A program made the position numbers and the translations under genes. From Luteolibacter algae (GTDB taxonomy: Bacteria; Verrucomicrobiota; Verrucomicrobiia; Verrucomicrobiales; Akkermansiaceae), in contig NZ_JBHUIT010000008.1 of the NCBI RefSeq assembly GCF_042683045.1, forward strand, positions 62,001-126,000: a stretch of DNA of 64,000 nucleotides, read 5' to 3'. The notes beneath the pieces were generated by a model. It was not told the DNA's origin, made no database searches, and saw only the letters and a program-made list of their open reading frames with translations. Shown here piece by piece: positions 31,846 to 40,881 of this stretch; the stretch's first letter is position 1, and every line of letters starts with the position of its first letter.

Positions 31846-34008
31846 ATGGCTATGATAGAGAAACCCAATGAATTACCGAATGTCGCACAAGTGGATCCAT
31901 TTTTGGGAAATGCCGAGTCGGATCTACCTTCACCGGAGGGAATTGCCGCGACCTGGTGGTGTGCCAAACCACCGGTGGGGAACACCCATCCGGGTGCGTC
32001 ATTGCCGTTTGGAATGGTTTCCGCATGTGCCTATTCGGGAGCATATGTCACCGGATACGGTCGCTACGGGCTTTCGCTCAGCGGAGATTCACCTCCGGTG
32101 ATGTATGGGGAGAAGGAGGCTCTGGGAATCGCCCATTTCCAGCAATCCGGCACCGGGCGGATCCGGATGTATTATAATTACCTACTCACCACGCCATTGG
32201 TGGATGGCTATCTGGAGGCCCGCACGGAGCGGCAAAAGCTTGTCGATGAAAGGGCATGGCCTGGATTCTATGGAGGACGGTTTGAAAAATCCGGCATCCG
32301 GTTCGAGGTCGTCGCGACGGAGAAGGGCGTGAGACATCGCTATGATTTTCCGACGGGAGTCGAGCCGGGAGTGGTGGTGGATCTATCCGCAGGCGGTCTT
32401 TTGATTGATGAAATGAGGACCTATCCGCAATGGGCGGAGGTGGATATTCTTGAAGATGGGTCCATATGCGGACAAGTGCTCATGGAGGGGATACCGATAA
32501 AATTCCGCTGTCACTGTGAAGGAGCCGAAGCTTTCCTCTGGGAAGAGGATGACGAGATCGATAGCCAGGGTTATGTCCTTTCGCTTGAGCGTCAGAAGAA
32601 CCGGCCAGCGTTCGGTTTCGGCTTCCGCGCGGAGGGCGTGAGCCGTTTGGAACTATCGTTTGGATTTTCCCTGAGGTCCTATGAGCGGGCGAAGATGGCG
32701 ACAGAGAGTAGTTTGAGCCTTGAGGAGGCTGCAATTGCGGCGGCGGCGAAATGGGAGGACGTGTTGACAAAAATCGAAGTCAGCGGGGGAACAAAAGAGC
32801 AGCAGGAGATATTCAAAACGGCTGTTTATCACTCTTGTCTGAAGCCTGCCGACTTCAGCGATGAGAATCCCTTTTCCGCCAAAGACGGACCTTTCTTCTT
32901 TGATCTGTCGACGCTCTGGGATGCCTACAAGACCCAGCTTCCGCTGATGATGACTTTATGGCCCGAGCGAGGAAGTGCATTTGTGGAATTTCTCTGTGAG
33001 GTGGCGGAGCGGGAAGGGGGATTTCCTGTCAGCTACCTGATGGATAATGTGCCGGATCGGTTCACAAAACAAGCGACCGGCTTATGTCATGCGATTCTAG
33101 AGGACGCCCGGTGCAGGGGAATCGAGGCGGATTGGGATCGGGTTCTGGCGTTGTTGTGGAAAACCAGCCAGAGCGGGAAAGGCAGGAAAGGTCGATTTGG
33201 TGAATATGCGAGAAGCTTTTTGGCCACGCCGCTCTCTCACACTCTGGACATCTCCTATGCGCACTTCTGCATGGCACGCATGGCGCGGAGCCTGGGGCAC
33301 CAGGTGATCCACGACAAGGCCGCCGCGCTTTCGGTTCATTGGAGAAATGCATTTGATCCTGAAACAGGACTACTCCGGGAAGACTCAACGTATTACGAGG
33401 GAGAAAACTGGAACTATTCGTTCCGCTTTCTTCACGAAATGTCGGAGCGCATTGGGTTGGCCGGGGGAGCCAAGTCGTTCGTTTCCCTGCTGGATAAGTT
33501 CTTCGGTTTCTCAGAAGCGGGACATGGGGAGCGTTTGTTCCGGTTCGAGGGATTGAACAACGAGCCGGATATGGAGGCTCCCTACGCTTACATCTATGCC
33601 GGCCGACATGACAGGACGGCAAAAGTGGTGCGCCGGGTAATGCAATGCCAGTTTACAACAGGTATTGGGGGTTTGCCCGGGAATGACGATTCCGGAGGGT
33701 TATCCTCATGGTATGCGTGGAGCGCATGTGGGTTGTTTCCCGTCTGCGGCCAGGCGGTGATTCTGATTGGTAGTCCGTTGTTTGATACAGCCGTATTCCA
33801 TCTTCGTTCCGGTGATTTCCGTGTGGTCGCAGAAGACAACTCCACCGACAATATTTTCATCAAAGAAGCTTATCTGAATAATCGTAAAATAAATCGCGGA
33901 TGGCTTAAAATGAGCGAGTTCATGGCAGGAGGTGAGCTGCGGTTGGTCATGAGTGCTAAAGCCTCCGATTTTGCAACGGAAGCCTTGCCACCGAGCTTTG
34001 CCCCGTAG
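31846..34008 (+). CDS. Glycoside hydrolase family 92 (alpha-mannosidase type)
   Basis: About 720 residues. The diagnostic blocks are VGNTHPGASLPFGMVS (substrate-binding opening), LSTLWDAYKTQLPLMM, FRFEGLNNEPDMEAPYAYIYAGRHDRT (catalytic region) and GLPGNDDSGGLSSWYAWSACGLFPVCG. GH92 enzymes are Ca2+-dependent exo-alpha-mannosidases. Unlike most members no signal peptide is visible, so it may act in the cytoplasm. The ATG at 31846 is preferred because AGGGA lies 5 nt upstream; a TTG at 31810 also opens the frame. A glycosyltransferase follows 102 nt later. Confidence 0.88.
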   Translation: MAMIEKPNELPNVAQVDPFLGNAESDLPSPEGIAATWWCAKPPVGNTHPGASLPFGMVSACAYSGAYVTGYGRYGLSLSGDSPPVMYGEKEALGIAHFQQSGTGRIRMYYNYLLTTPLVDGYLEARTERQKLVDERAWPGFYGGRFEKSGIRFEVVATEKGVRHRYDFPTGVEPGVVVDLSAGGLLIDEMRTYPQWAEVDILEDGSICGQVLMEGIPIKFRCHCEGAEAFLWEEDDEIDSQGYVLSLERQKNRPAFGFGFRAEGVSRLELSFGFSLRSYERAKMATESSLSLEEAAIAAAAKWEDVLTKIEVSGGTKEQQEIFKTAVYHSCLKPADFSDENPFSAKDGPFFFDLSTLWDAYKTQLPLMMTLWPERGSAFVEFLCEVAEREGGFPVSYLMDNVPDRFTKQATGLCHAILEDARCRGIEADWDRVLALLWKTSQSGKGRKGRFGEYARSFLATPLSHTLDISYAHFCMARMARSLGHQVIHDKAAALSVHWRNAFDPETGLLREDSTYYEGENWNYSFRFLHEMSERIGLAGGAKSFVSLLDKFFGFSEAGHGERLFRFEGLNNEPDMEAPYAYIYAGRHDRTAKVVRRVMQCQFTTGIGGLPGNDDSGGLSSWYAWSACGLFPVCGQAVILIGSPLFDTAVFHLRSGDFRVVAEDNSTDNIFIKEAYLNNRKINRGWLKMSEFMAGGELRLVMSAKASDFATEALPPSFAP

Positions 34009-34110
34009 TCGATTCAATCGACCGTTCCATCAGAAGGATAGGCTTTCTGTGATCGTGATCGAGGGGTTGGCATACGAACTGCCCTACAGGGGTGAATCCC
34101 AATAAATGCC

Positions 34111-35409
34111 ATGTTATTCACACCACCAGAATGCCCTGTCCAAAATGCAATTTTCCTAGTTCGCGCGGATCCCATCATCTGCGGTCATTCCACAGAGGCC
34201 AGAAACCTCGCTGAGGCAGCATTGGCGATGGGAATGAAAAATGTCCACATCGTGAGCTACCCACTGGAGACCTTGGAGCAAAGTTCCCTTCCTCTCAAAG
34301 ATCCTTCCAGCATCACCCCATATTCCCGGGGGATCAGTATGGACCGCCCGGAGCCTCTCGGGGATTATAAAGTTTTAGACGGACGGCTAGGTCTCGGCAT
34401 CGGAGGTCATCTTGTGGATCTTCTTCATAGCTTACCCGGAAAGACCATGCTGATGGATCTCTATCTGGTGCCGCATGGGACGATGGTCATGCAAGCGGTC
34501 AACAGTTTCAGAAACAGCGGAACGAAGGCCGACGTTTTTACGATCGGGGAAGCGGTGGGCTCGGATATCACAAACATCGTCGGAAACGCTCTCGCAGAGG
34601 ACAGGCTGGGCGCCGCTCAACTAGTGCTTTCAAATTATCTGGAACACGATCACCCCGTGGCCGTCAGTCGTTTTACCAAGGATCTGATTGTCGAGGCCGG
34701 GCGTAAAGTCGATGCCCGGCTGGGGACGAATTTTACCGGGCAACTCGAAAGACGGGTGGGTATCAGTTTTCCTGCGATTCATACAAACGATTATTTGAAT
34801 CTCGATCAGCGATCGGCAGAAGTGGACGGACTCCTTGCCAAACGTGGTCTCTCCCGTGATGGCTACGTGATGTTCCTCTCCAGAATCGCGCCAGCCAAGG
34901 GTGTGGATGATCTGATAGAAGCATGGCGGGATTGCGATCTGCGGGGGCGCAAAAAGCTAGTGATCTGTGGCAACGGCCCGGCAAAGCAGAAGATCCGTGA
35001 GGAGACAGCTGGAATGGAGGATGTGATGATCCTGGATGATGTCAGCGATGTGGAAAAAGGTCCGCTTATGAACGGTTGTTTTGCCTGGTGTTTGCCGAGC
35101 AAGCCGAAAACAGAATTTGTCGAAACGTTCGGTATTGCCGTTGCGGAAAAAATGCTGGCCGGCGGTCTGGGTCCGGTGATTACCACCCGCACCGGCGGCA
35201 TCCCGGAAGCGAGCGGCGGTTATTGCCTTGAGCACGAGGCCGGGAATGTGAATGAGCTCCGCAGCTGTCTCAATCGTGCCGGTGGCATGAGCCATGCGGA
35301 ACGGATGAAACTCTCCGAAAACGCCCGGAGATTCGCGCTTCAGTTTGATCGGGTGCAGATTCTCGAACGACTGATTGAAAAGGCGGTTGGCTGCTCCCAC
35401 GCCGCCTAG
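34111..35409 (+). CDS. Family 4 type glycosyltransferase
   Basis: A 432-residue GT-B enzyme. The C-terminal donor-binding half is clear: GYVMFLSRIAPAKGVDDLIEAW, KLVICGNGPAKQKI, then FVETFGIAVAEKMLAGGLGPVITTRTGGIPEAS, containing the E-x7-E (EX7E) motif of GT4. The N-terminal half contains HSTEARNLAEAALAMGMKN and LVPHGTMVMQAVN, so acceptor binding is not predictable. No transmembrane segment is present. It follows the GH92 gene on the same strand, suggesting a shared mannose or alpha-glycan theme, which is an inference. Confidence 0.85.
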   Translation: MLFTPPECPVQNAIFLVRADPIICGHSTEARNLAEAALAMGMKNVHIVSYPLETLEQSSLPLKDPSSITPYSRGISMDRPEPLGDYKVLDGRLGLGIGGHLVDLLHSLPGKTMLMDLYLVPHGTMVMQAVNSFRNSGTKADVFTIGEAVGSDITNIVGNALAEDRLGAAQLVLSNYLEHDHPVAVSRFTKDLIVEAGRKVDARLGTNFTGQLERRVGISFPAIHTNDYLNLDQRSAEVDGLLAKRGLSRDGYVMFLSRIAPAKGVDDLIEAWRDCDLRGRKKLVICGNGPAKQKIREETAGMEDVMILDDVSDVEKGPLMNGCFAWCLPSKPKTEFVETFGIAVAEKMLAGGLGPVITTRTGGIPEASGGYCLEHEAGNVNELRSCLNRAGGMSHAERMKLSENARRFALQFDRVQILERLIEKAVGCSHAA

Positions 35410-35428
35410 CGCGAAGGGACCGCCAGAA

Positions 35429-35461
35429 TAAAGAAACGCTCCCACCCTCGCGGGCGGGAGC
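35429..35461 (-). terminator. Rho-independent terminator of the MscS gene
   Basis: The stem GCTCCCACCC (35438-35447) pairs with GGGCGGGAGC (35452-35461) with one mismatch. On the minus strand it is followed by GTTTCTTTATT, suiting termination of the MscS gene that ends at 35477. Confidence 0.7.
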
Positions 35462-35476
35462 ATGGATCGAAGTCTA

Positions 35477-36769
35477 TCAGGCCCCGGTTTCCTGCTTTCC
35501 AGCGGCTTCCGCTGCAGCGGGCTGGATTGTGTGCAGATGCACATCTGTCTGCGGATACGGGATGCTGATTCCTGCGGCATCAAATTCTTTTTTGACCCGC
35601 TTGGTGATATCCCAGTAAACGGTCCAGTGATCCGAGGTTTTGGCCCACGGGCGACAGATGAAATTCACCGAGGAGTCGGCAAGCTCGTGCAGATGGATGG
35701 CGGGAGCCGGCGTTTCCAGAACTAGCTCATGTTCCGCGACGATCCGCTCAAGAATTTCCTGGGCTTTATCGGAATCGTCATCGTAGCCGATGCCGAAGGT
35801 CATGTCCACGCGCCGGGTCGGCATGCCGGTAATATTGGTGATCGTCTCGCCCCAGACCTTTTTATTGGGAATGAGAACTTTCTGGTTATCGAAGGTGCGG
35901 ATTGTGGTGCTGACCAGACTGACGCTGTCCACCGAGCCTGAGACGCTGCCCAGCTCAACCGCATCGCCGACATCGAAAGGACGATAGATGATCAGCATAA
36001 TACCGCTCGCAAAGTTGCTGAGTGTATCCTGCAGGGCGAATGCGAGAATAAATGCGCCACCTCCGATCAGGGCCAGTGCGGCACCAACATTCACGCCGAC
36101 CGTGCCGAGCGCGACGATGAGCCCGATCGCCAGGATGATGCGGCGGCTCATCTTGTTTACGAAAACTTTGAGCAGAGAGGAAAAGTGCGGTTGTTTTTCA
36201 ATCGCCCGTTTGATCAGTTTGCTGGCGAAGATGGAGACAATCCAGAACAAGACAATCACACCGACGAACTGGCATGCCTGGATCACCATTTGAATGCCGC
36301 CATCCCGTGAAGTGAACCAGCTGTTGAAAGCGTGCACGCGGGAGCTGACATCGTTGACCCCGGTTTTGATTCCTTTCACTGCGGAGATATACTTTCTGCC
36401 GGGCTCGGGATCGCCACCCTTGATCTCGTAGGCATCGAGAACCAACTCGGCGCGTTGGATAATCGCGGCTTTCTCATCCCGCAGGCCGGCCAATCTCGCA
36501 CTGTTTTCCGCGCTATCGCCTTCGCCCTGGATCTGCTGGATTTCCAGATCGGCGATCGCCTGCGCTTTTTCCTTGAGGACTGCCTGCCAGCTTTTTGCTT
36601 CCTCCTCGATTTCCTCTTTGGTCATCGGGTCGAGCAAAAGCGAAAGAACGTCTTTGGAAATTTTCAGGTTGATTTCTCTCGGCGTAGTTTGGTTCTCGGT
36701 TTCCTGTGCAAAAAGCGGAAGCACAAGACATGCGAGCAGTGCTAGAAGAATAGAAAGGTGGCGTGTCAT
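35477..36769 (-). CDS. MscS-family mechanosensitive channel
   Basis: A 430-residue protein with a signal peptide (MTRHLSILLALLACLVLPLFAQ), a periplasmic helical N-terminal domain of about 120 residues, three helices, then the MscS pore and beta domain: GAALALIGGGAFILAFALQDTLSNFASGIMLIIYRPFDVGDAVELG is the Gly/Ala-rich TM3 and following sandwich. TTIRTFDNQKVLIPNKKVW is the conserved loop. The ATG at 36769 places the signal peptide at the N-terminus; a start at 36820 is less likely. The channel protects cells from osmotic down-shock. Confidence 0.9.
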   Translation of the reverse strand: MTRHLSILLALLACLVLPLFAQETENQTTPREINLKISKDVLSLLLDPMTKEEIEEEAKSWQAVLKEKAQAIADLEIQQIQGEGDSAENSARLAGLRDEKAAIIQRAELVLDAYEIKGGDPEPGRKYISAVKGIKTGVNDVSSRVHAFNSWFTSRDGGIQMVIQACQFVGVIVLFWIVSIFASKLIKRAIEKQPHFSSLLKVFVNKMSRRIILAIGLIVALGTVGVNVGAALALIGGGAFILAFALQDTLSNFASGIMLIIYRPFDVGDAVELGSVSGSVDSVSLVSTTIRTFDNQKVLIPNKKVWGETITNITGMPTRRVDMTFGIGYDDDSDKAQEILERIVAEHELVLETPAPAIHLHELADSSVNFICRPWAKTSDHWTVYWDITKRVKKEFDAAGISIPYPQTDVHLHTIQPAAAEAAGKQETGA

Positions 36770-36896
36770 GAAGCTCCACCCTGCAACAGAATGGCCGCAG
36801 GTCAAGTGGGGCGGGGGCAAACGCTATGAATTTTTCCCACCCGATGGAAAGGCGTGCTGGTCAATTGTTGGCCCCCGTGATACCGCGTGGAGCTAG

Positions 36897-38690
36897 ATGC
36901 TTGAGACGACGAAGAAAACGCTCCCCGACTGGATGCGAAACCGCTTGAACGATGCCCAACGATTTCTCGTTCTCTGTGTGCTGGCGGGTTTCTTGTGTGG
37001 CCTGGCTGCGGTGGCGTTTCATTTTTCGATCCATCACCTCTTCGAGTGGCTATGGGAGCAGGCGGAGGAGCGGGATCCGCTTTGGTTCGCGGCCACACTT
37101 CTCGCCGCCCCGACCCTTGCGGGCCTGCTCGTGGGGCTGACTGTGCGCTACGTGGCGCCGGAAGCGGCTGGCAGCGGTATCCCGCAGACGAAAGCCGCTT
37201 ACTATAACAAAGGCGGGAAAATCTCGGGGAAATCCGGCATTTTCCGTTTCATTCTCGGCTCACTCTACGTGGGCCTCGGCAACAGTCTCGGCCGTGAGGG
37301 GCCAACGGTCCACGTCTGTGCGGCGATCTCATCGCGCATCGGTCGCTGGGCTTTCAATGATCCAGCCCGTGTGCAGTCGATGCTTCCTGTCGGCATGGCA
37401 GCGGGTATTGCCGCGGCCTTCAATGCCCCGCTCTCTGCTCTGACCTTTGTCTTTGAAGAGCTCCTGGATAATTTCTCGATGAAAGCCCTCGGCGGGATGG
37501 TCATCGCCGTTGTCGTGGCTGCAGCCGTCTCGCGCACCTTGATCGGTGAGGATCCGGTGCTGACGGCTCGCATTGCGGAGGATTATAAAACGTCCGCTTG
37601 GATGTTGGTCGCGTTGCCACTTGGGCTGGCGGCGGGTGTCATCGGCCACTTGTTTGTCTGGAGCACATTAAACCTGCGGAAGTGGTTTCAAACGCGGCAG
37701 GTGCTGCCATCCTGGATCAGTCCGGCAGCGGGTGGCCTCTCCTGCGGCCTGCTCGGCCTGGCAGCCTTTTACTTCACGGGACATCTCGGAAATGCCCAGA
37801 ACTCTGTCTTCAGCATCGGTTACCAGAGCCTCGAAGCCGCTTTCGAGAACCGTCTTTCGGTCGGGATCATCGCTACCCTGCTCATTGCGAAGTTTCTCGC
37901 TGTGGTCATCAATTACGCTTCCGGTGGCTCCGGTGGTTTGTTTTCGCCGACGCTTTTTCTTGGCGGCATGCTTGGCGGCCTGATCGGTGTCGGCCTTGTC
38001 GATCTCCAGCAGATCAGTGCGTTGATTCCTGCTTTCCCGAGCGACCCGAAAGTCATCGGTGGCTGTGTCTTGCTCGGCATGGGGGCGATGTTTGCCGCAG
38101 TCGTGCGTTGCCCGTTCACCTCGCTGATTATCATCTTTGAAATGACGGGAAATTACTCGCTCATCCTGCCTTTGATGGCTGGCAATATGCTCGCCTGGCA
38201 GATCGCGAAGCACCTGCAACCTGTCAGCATGTATAGCTCGCTTCTGCTCCAAGATGGAATCTCGCTCCGGTCGCTTCCGGCCTATCGTGGTGCGCAGGAT
38301 TATCGCAAGCTACCTGTTCAATCGATTATGACCCACGAGGTCTTTTCCCTGCAGGCATCGCACAAGCCAGCGGATGTTCTCAAGCAGATCACTGCGGAAA
38401 ACAAAAAATTCCACGCCTATCCTGTAGTCGATGAGAACAACCTTCTTGTCGGCATCATCACCAAGCACGAAATCGCCGAAAACATCCTGAGGGACTCGCT
38501 TCAGGAAATTGTCGAAGGCAGGGAAATTGTCTCCGTGAGCATCGATACATCCATCCGGGATGCGGCCAATCAAATGATCGTCCGGAATTTCCAGCAAGTT
38601 CCAGTCGTTAGCCAGGCAGAGAAAAACAAGCTACTTGGTTGGCTCACGCTAAATGACATCGCCCGCCAGCAGAATGCGGCTGAAGGCTAG
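36897..38690 (+). CDS. ClC family chloride channel/antiporter with CBS domains
   Basis: A 597-residue protein. ClC signatures are GSGIPQTK, LGREGPTVHVCAAIS (selectivity and gating Glu in GREGP) and GGSGGLFSPTLFLGGMLGG. Residues 455-590 form two CBS domains (VQSIMTHEVFSLQASHKPADVLKQI and the second ending WLTLNDIARQQ), which bind adenosine nucleotides in relatives. Transport as a Cl-/H+ antiporter or a channel cannot be decided by eye. It is divergent from MscS across a short gap, an osmotic and ion-balance pairing. Confidence 0.92.
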   Translation: MLETTKKTLPDWMRNRLNDAQRFLVLCVLAGFLCGLAAVAFHFSIHHLFEWLWEQAEERDPLWFAATLLAAPTLAGLLVGLTVRYVAPEAAGSGIPQTKAAYYNKGGKISGKSGIFRFILGSLYVGLGNSLGREGPTVHVCAAISSRIGRWAFNDPARVQSMLPVGMAAGIAAAFNAPLSALTFVFEELLDNFSMKALGGMVIAVVVAAAVSRTLIGEDPVLTARIAEDYKTSAWMLVALPLGLAAGVIGHLFVWSTLNLRKWFQTRQVLPSWISPAAGGLSCGLLGLAAFYFTGHLGNAQNSVFSIGYQSLEAAFENRLSVGIIATLLIAKFLAVVINYASGGSGGLFSPTLFLGGMLGGLIGVGLVDLQQISALIPAFPSDPKVIGGCVLLGMGAMFAAVVRCPFTSLIIIFEMTGNYSLILPLMAGNMLAWQIAKHLQPVSMYSSLLLQDGISLRSLPAYRGAQDYRKLPVQSIMTHEVFSLQASHKPADVLKQITAENKKFHAYPVVDENNLLVGIITKHEIAENILRDSLQEIVEGREIVSVSIDTSIRDAANQMIVRNFQQVPVVSQAEKNKLLGWLTLNDIARQQNAAEG

Positions 38691-38759
38691 GCTTTCGGGA
38701 AACACTTGTTTGAAAAAACTAGAAGTTGCGCCCGCTTTCCTTTCAGGCACATTTCCAGC

Positions 38760-39002
38760 ATGTCAGACAGCAGAATCCTTTATGTGAAAAATGGTTGCCC
38801 ATGGTGTAGCGAAGTCGAGCACTACCTGGATAAAAACAACATCACGGTGAAAAAAGTCGTCGTCTCCGGCGACCGCGAAGCGATGCAGGAAATGATCGAT
38901 CTCTCGGGCCAGAGCAAGGCGCCGACGATGAATTGGGACGGAGAAGTTCTCGCGGACTTCGGCGTCGATGAGCTGGTTCCCTTCCTCGAAGGAAAAGTCT
39001 AG
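38760..39002 (+). CDS. Glutaredoxin
   Basis: An 80-residue protein with the active site GCPWCSEVEHYL (C-P-W-C), the cis-Pro motif KAPTM and the thioredoxin-fold end DFGVDELVPFLE. It reduces disulfides or glutathione adducts in the cytoplasm. The ATG at 38760 is chosen; the in-frame ATG at 38706 adds a non-conserved tail. It stands alone after the ClC gene and is followed by a terminator. Confidence 0.9.
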   Translation: MSDSRILYVKNGCPWCSEVEHYLDKNNITVKKVVVSGDREAMQEMIDLSGQSKAPTMNWDGEVLADFGVDELVPFLEGKV

Positions 39003-39043
39003 GCGCTCATCCGCTTCGGCCGATTCAATATTTTGGAAAAAAG

Positions 39044-39067
39044 AAAAGGCACCTGCGGGTGCCTTTT
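39044..39067 (+). terminator. Bidirectional rho-independent terminator
   Basis: AAAAGGCACC (39044-39053) pairs with GGTGCCTTTT (39058-39067) across a TGCG loop. It serves the glutaredoxin gene and the M42 peptidase gene, which converge here. Confidence 0.85.
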
Positions 39068-39097
39068 CTGATTAGCTGGATGTATCTACTGAAACAT

Positions 39098-40177
39098 TCA
39101 ATCGAGCGACTGATGGAAATTGTCCGTATCCTTCACCGAGAGAACAAACGCCTGTAGGAGCTGGATAGTGGCCTCAATGTCATCGAGGTGAGCGGTCTCC
39201 ACAACTGAATGCATGCAGCGCAGCGGAGTGGAGATCAGTGCGGACGGGACACCCTCCCGGGAAGTGAAGATCTTGTCGGTATCAGTTCCGGAAAAACGGC
39301 TGGAGGACTCGTGCTGGATATCGATTTTCTCTTTTTCTGAAATCTCCAACAGACGTTTGATGATCAGCGGATGATTGCACGTCCCGTGGGTGAGGGAAGG
39401 GCCCTTGCCTAGCTTCACCAGGCCGAACTTCGCTGGATCGATTCCCGGTGTGTCGGTGGCGTGGGTCACATCCAGGCACAGACACATATCCGGCTTGAGG
39501 CGGTAAGTCGCCATCAGCGCGCCGTGTCCGCCGATCTCTTCTTGGATCGCATTGAGGCAGACGAGCGTGACTGCTGGTTTTTTGCCGGAGGCGGCGATGC
39601 GTTTCATCACCTGGGCAATGATGTAGGAGCCGAGCCGGTTATCCAGCGCACGGGAAATCAATCGCTTGTGGGCGAGCTCCGCAGGACCGTCCTGATTCAC
39701 CATAGGATGACCTACGCGCAATCCCATCTCCGCGACTTCCTTGGCATTGGATGCGCCGACATCCACCCACAGATCGTGGACAGCCGGGGATTTCTCGCTA
39801 CCCAGCTCATCGCGGCGAAGATGGATCGCCGTATTGCCGATAATGCCGGAGACGGTTCCCTTGTCGCCGAGGATGTGAACCCGGCGTCCCCGTGCCGTCG
39901 CCGCGTCCGAGCCACCCACGCGATCGATTCGCAGGAAGCCTTTGTCATCGATGTGCTTGATGATGTAACCGATCTCGTCCGCATGCGCCTCAAGCATGAC
40001 GATCTTCTTCGATTTCCCCTCGAGCGTGGCCCAGGTGGAGCCGTATGCATCGCACTCCACGGAGGTCGCGATCGGTTTAAGATAATTCGCCCATACCCGC
40101 TGCCCGGGCATCTCAAATCCCGTTGGTGAGGGTGTTTCTAGTAGATTGAATAGAAATTCCTTATCGGCTTTTTTCAT
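39098..40177 (-). CDS. M42-family metallopeptidase
   Basis: A 359-residue di-zinc aminopeptidase. Metal and catalytic motifs are MLEAHADEIGYIIKHI (HADE), DALDNRLG-like RALDNRLGSYI (Asp), NAIQEEIGGHGA (Glu-Glu) and CLDVTHATDTPG (Asp). The C-terminal His is in RCMHSVVETAHLDDI. The start at 40177 is chosen; the upstream frame to 40213 is short and non-conserved. It acts in the cytoplasm on peptides. The small CPXCG gene lies upstream on the same strand. Confidence 0.92.
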   Translation of the reverse strand: MKKADKEFLFNLLETPSPTGFEMPGQRVWANYLKPIATSVECDAYGSTWATLEGKSKKIVMLEAHADEIGYIIKHIDDKGFLRIDRVGGSDAATARGRRVHILGDKGTVSGIIGNTAIHLRRDELGSEKSPAVHDLWVDVGASNAKEVAEMGLRVGHPMVNQDGPAELAHKRLISRALDNRLGSYIIAQVMKRIAASGKKPAVTLVCLNAIQEEIGGHGALMATYRLKPDMCLCLDVTHATDTPGIDPAKFGLVKLGKGPSLTHGTCNHPLIIKRLLEISEKEKIDIQHESSSRFSGTDTDKIFTSREGVPSALISTPLRCMHSVVETAHLDDIEATIQLLQAFVLSVKDTDNFHQSLD

Positions 40178-40261
40178 ATAGTGAAATTCAACCGCCCTGT
40201 TGCCAACTCGCAAAGGAAGAATGCAGAAAAATTTCCCACGGGTTGGAAACCCCGGGAATCT

Positions 40262-40435
40262 CTATTCGTCCAATCCCTGCGCATAAATATCCTCGGAGGA
40301 ATTCAGAATGATCAACATCGGCCTGCAGCAAACCTCGCAATCGTAATCATACTCCGTTGGCATCTCTGGCTCCGGCGGAACCGCAATCTCGAAGGATTCG
40401 AAACAGGTCGGGCAGGTGACTGGATAAGTGTCCAT
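40262..40435 (-). CDS. CPXCG-motif cysteine-rich small protein
   Basis: A 57-residue protein with paired cysteine motifs CPTC and CEVCCRP and an aspartate/glutamate-rich body, matching the Cys_rich_CPXG family (PF14255). Four cysteines could bind one zinc. The start MDTYPVTCPTC at 40435 is used; an upstream in-frame ATG at 40519 would add a Pro-rich non-conserved leader. Function is unknown. It lies 84 nt upstream of the M42 peptidase gene and may be co-transcribed. Confidence 0.75.
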   Translation of the reverse strand: MDTYPVTCPTCFESFEIAVPPEPEMPTEYDYDCEVCCRPMLIILNSSEDIYAQGLDE

Positions 40436-40881
40436 GGTAATAGTTGGCAAAGGCGGTGGAATCAGCCGAAGGGAACCAACCACCTCAGGCCGGTCACGGA
40501 TACCATGCCACCCGGACATCCTATCCGGAAAGCCAGTTCCGTGGAAATAGAATTCATTGCCATGAACTCATGATCCCCCGGGCTTTTGAGTGATCGATTC
40601 GTTATGTTTTTTAATATACCCAATTCAAATATCTTACAAAGAGCTGCTAGCGTTAAACGGTCGGGCTGGGCTTGAACGGGTAAAATACGGGTGTCTCGCT
40701 TGCCGGTCCATAGTATCCCTACATGATTCTACCGGATTTGATCTATTCTCCCTTCAATTTTTTCTATCATTCCTCCATTATGTGCAAAGGTTGGACGTTT
40801 CTATATTCTTATTTTTTTACTTCCGGTTAAAGGAGAGTTGGATAGAAAGCGACCCACTACTACCTTTTCGAGAAATAATAA
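40436..40881. other. AT-rich gene-free leader before hsdM
   Basis: These 446 bp hold no supportable gene. From about 40580 the composition shifts to clearly AT-rich (runs such as TTTTTTAATATACCC and TTCTTATTTTTTTAC), unlike the GC-rich genes on either side. It probably carries the hsd promoter; I could not name a -10/-35 pair with confidence. The shift is a usual boundary sign of an acquired island. Confidence 0.55.

Noticed and set aside
34009..34023. GTCGATTCAATCGAC palindrome after the GH92 gene
   Set aside because: A 1-nt loop cannot form a hairpin terminator and no T run follows; it may be a chance palindrome.
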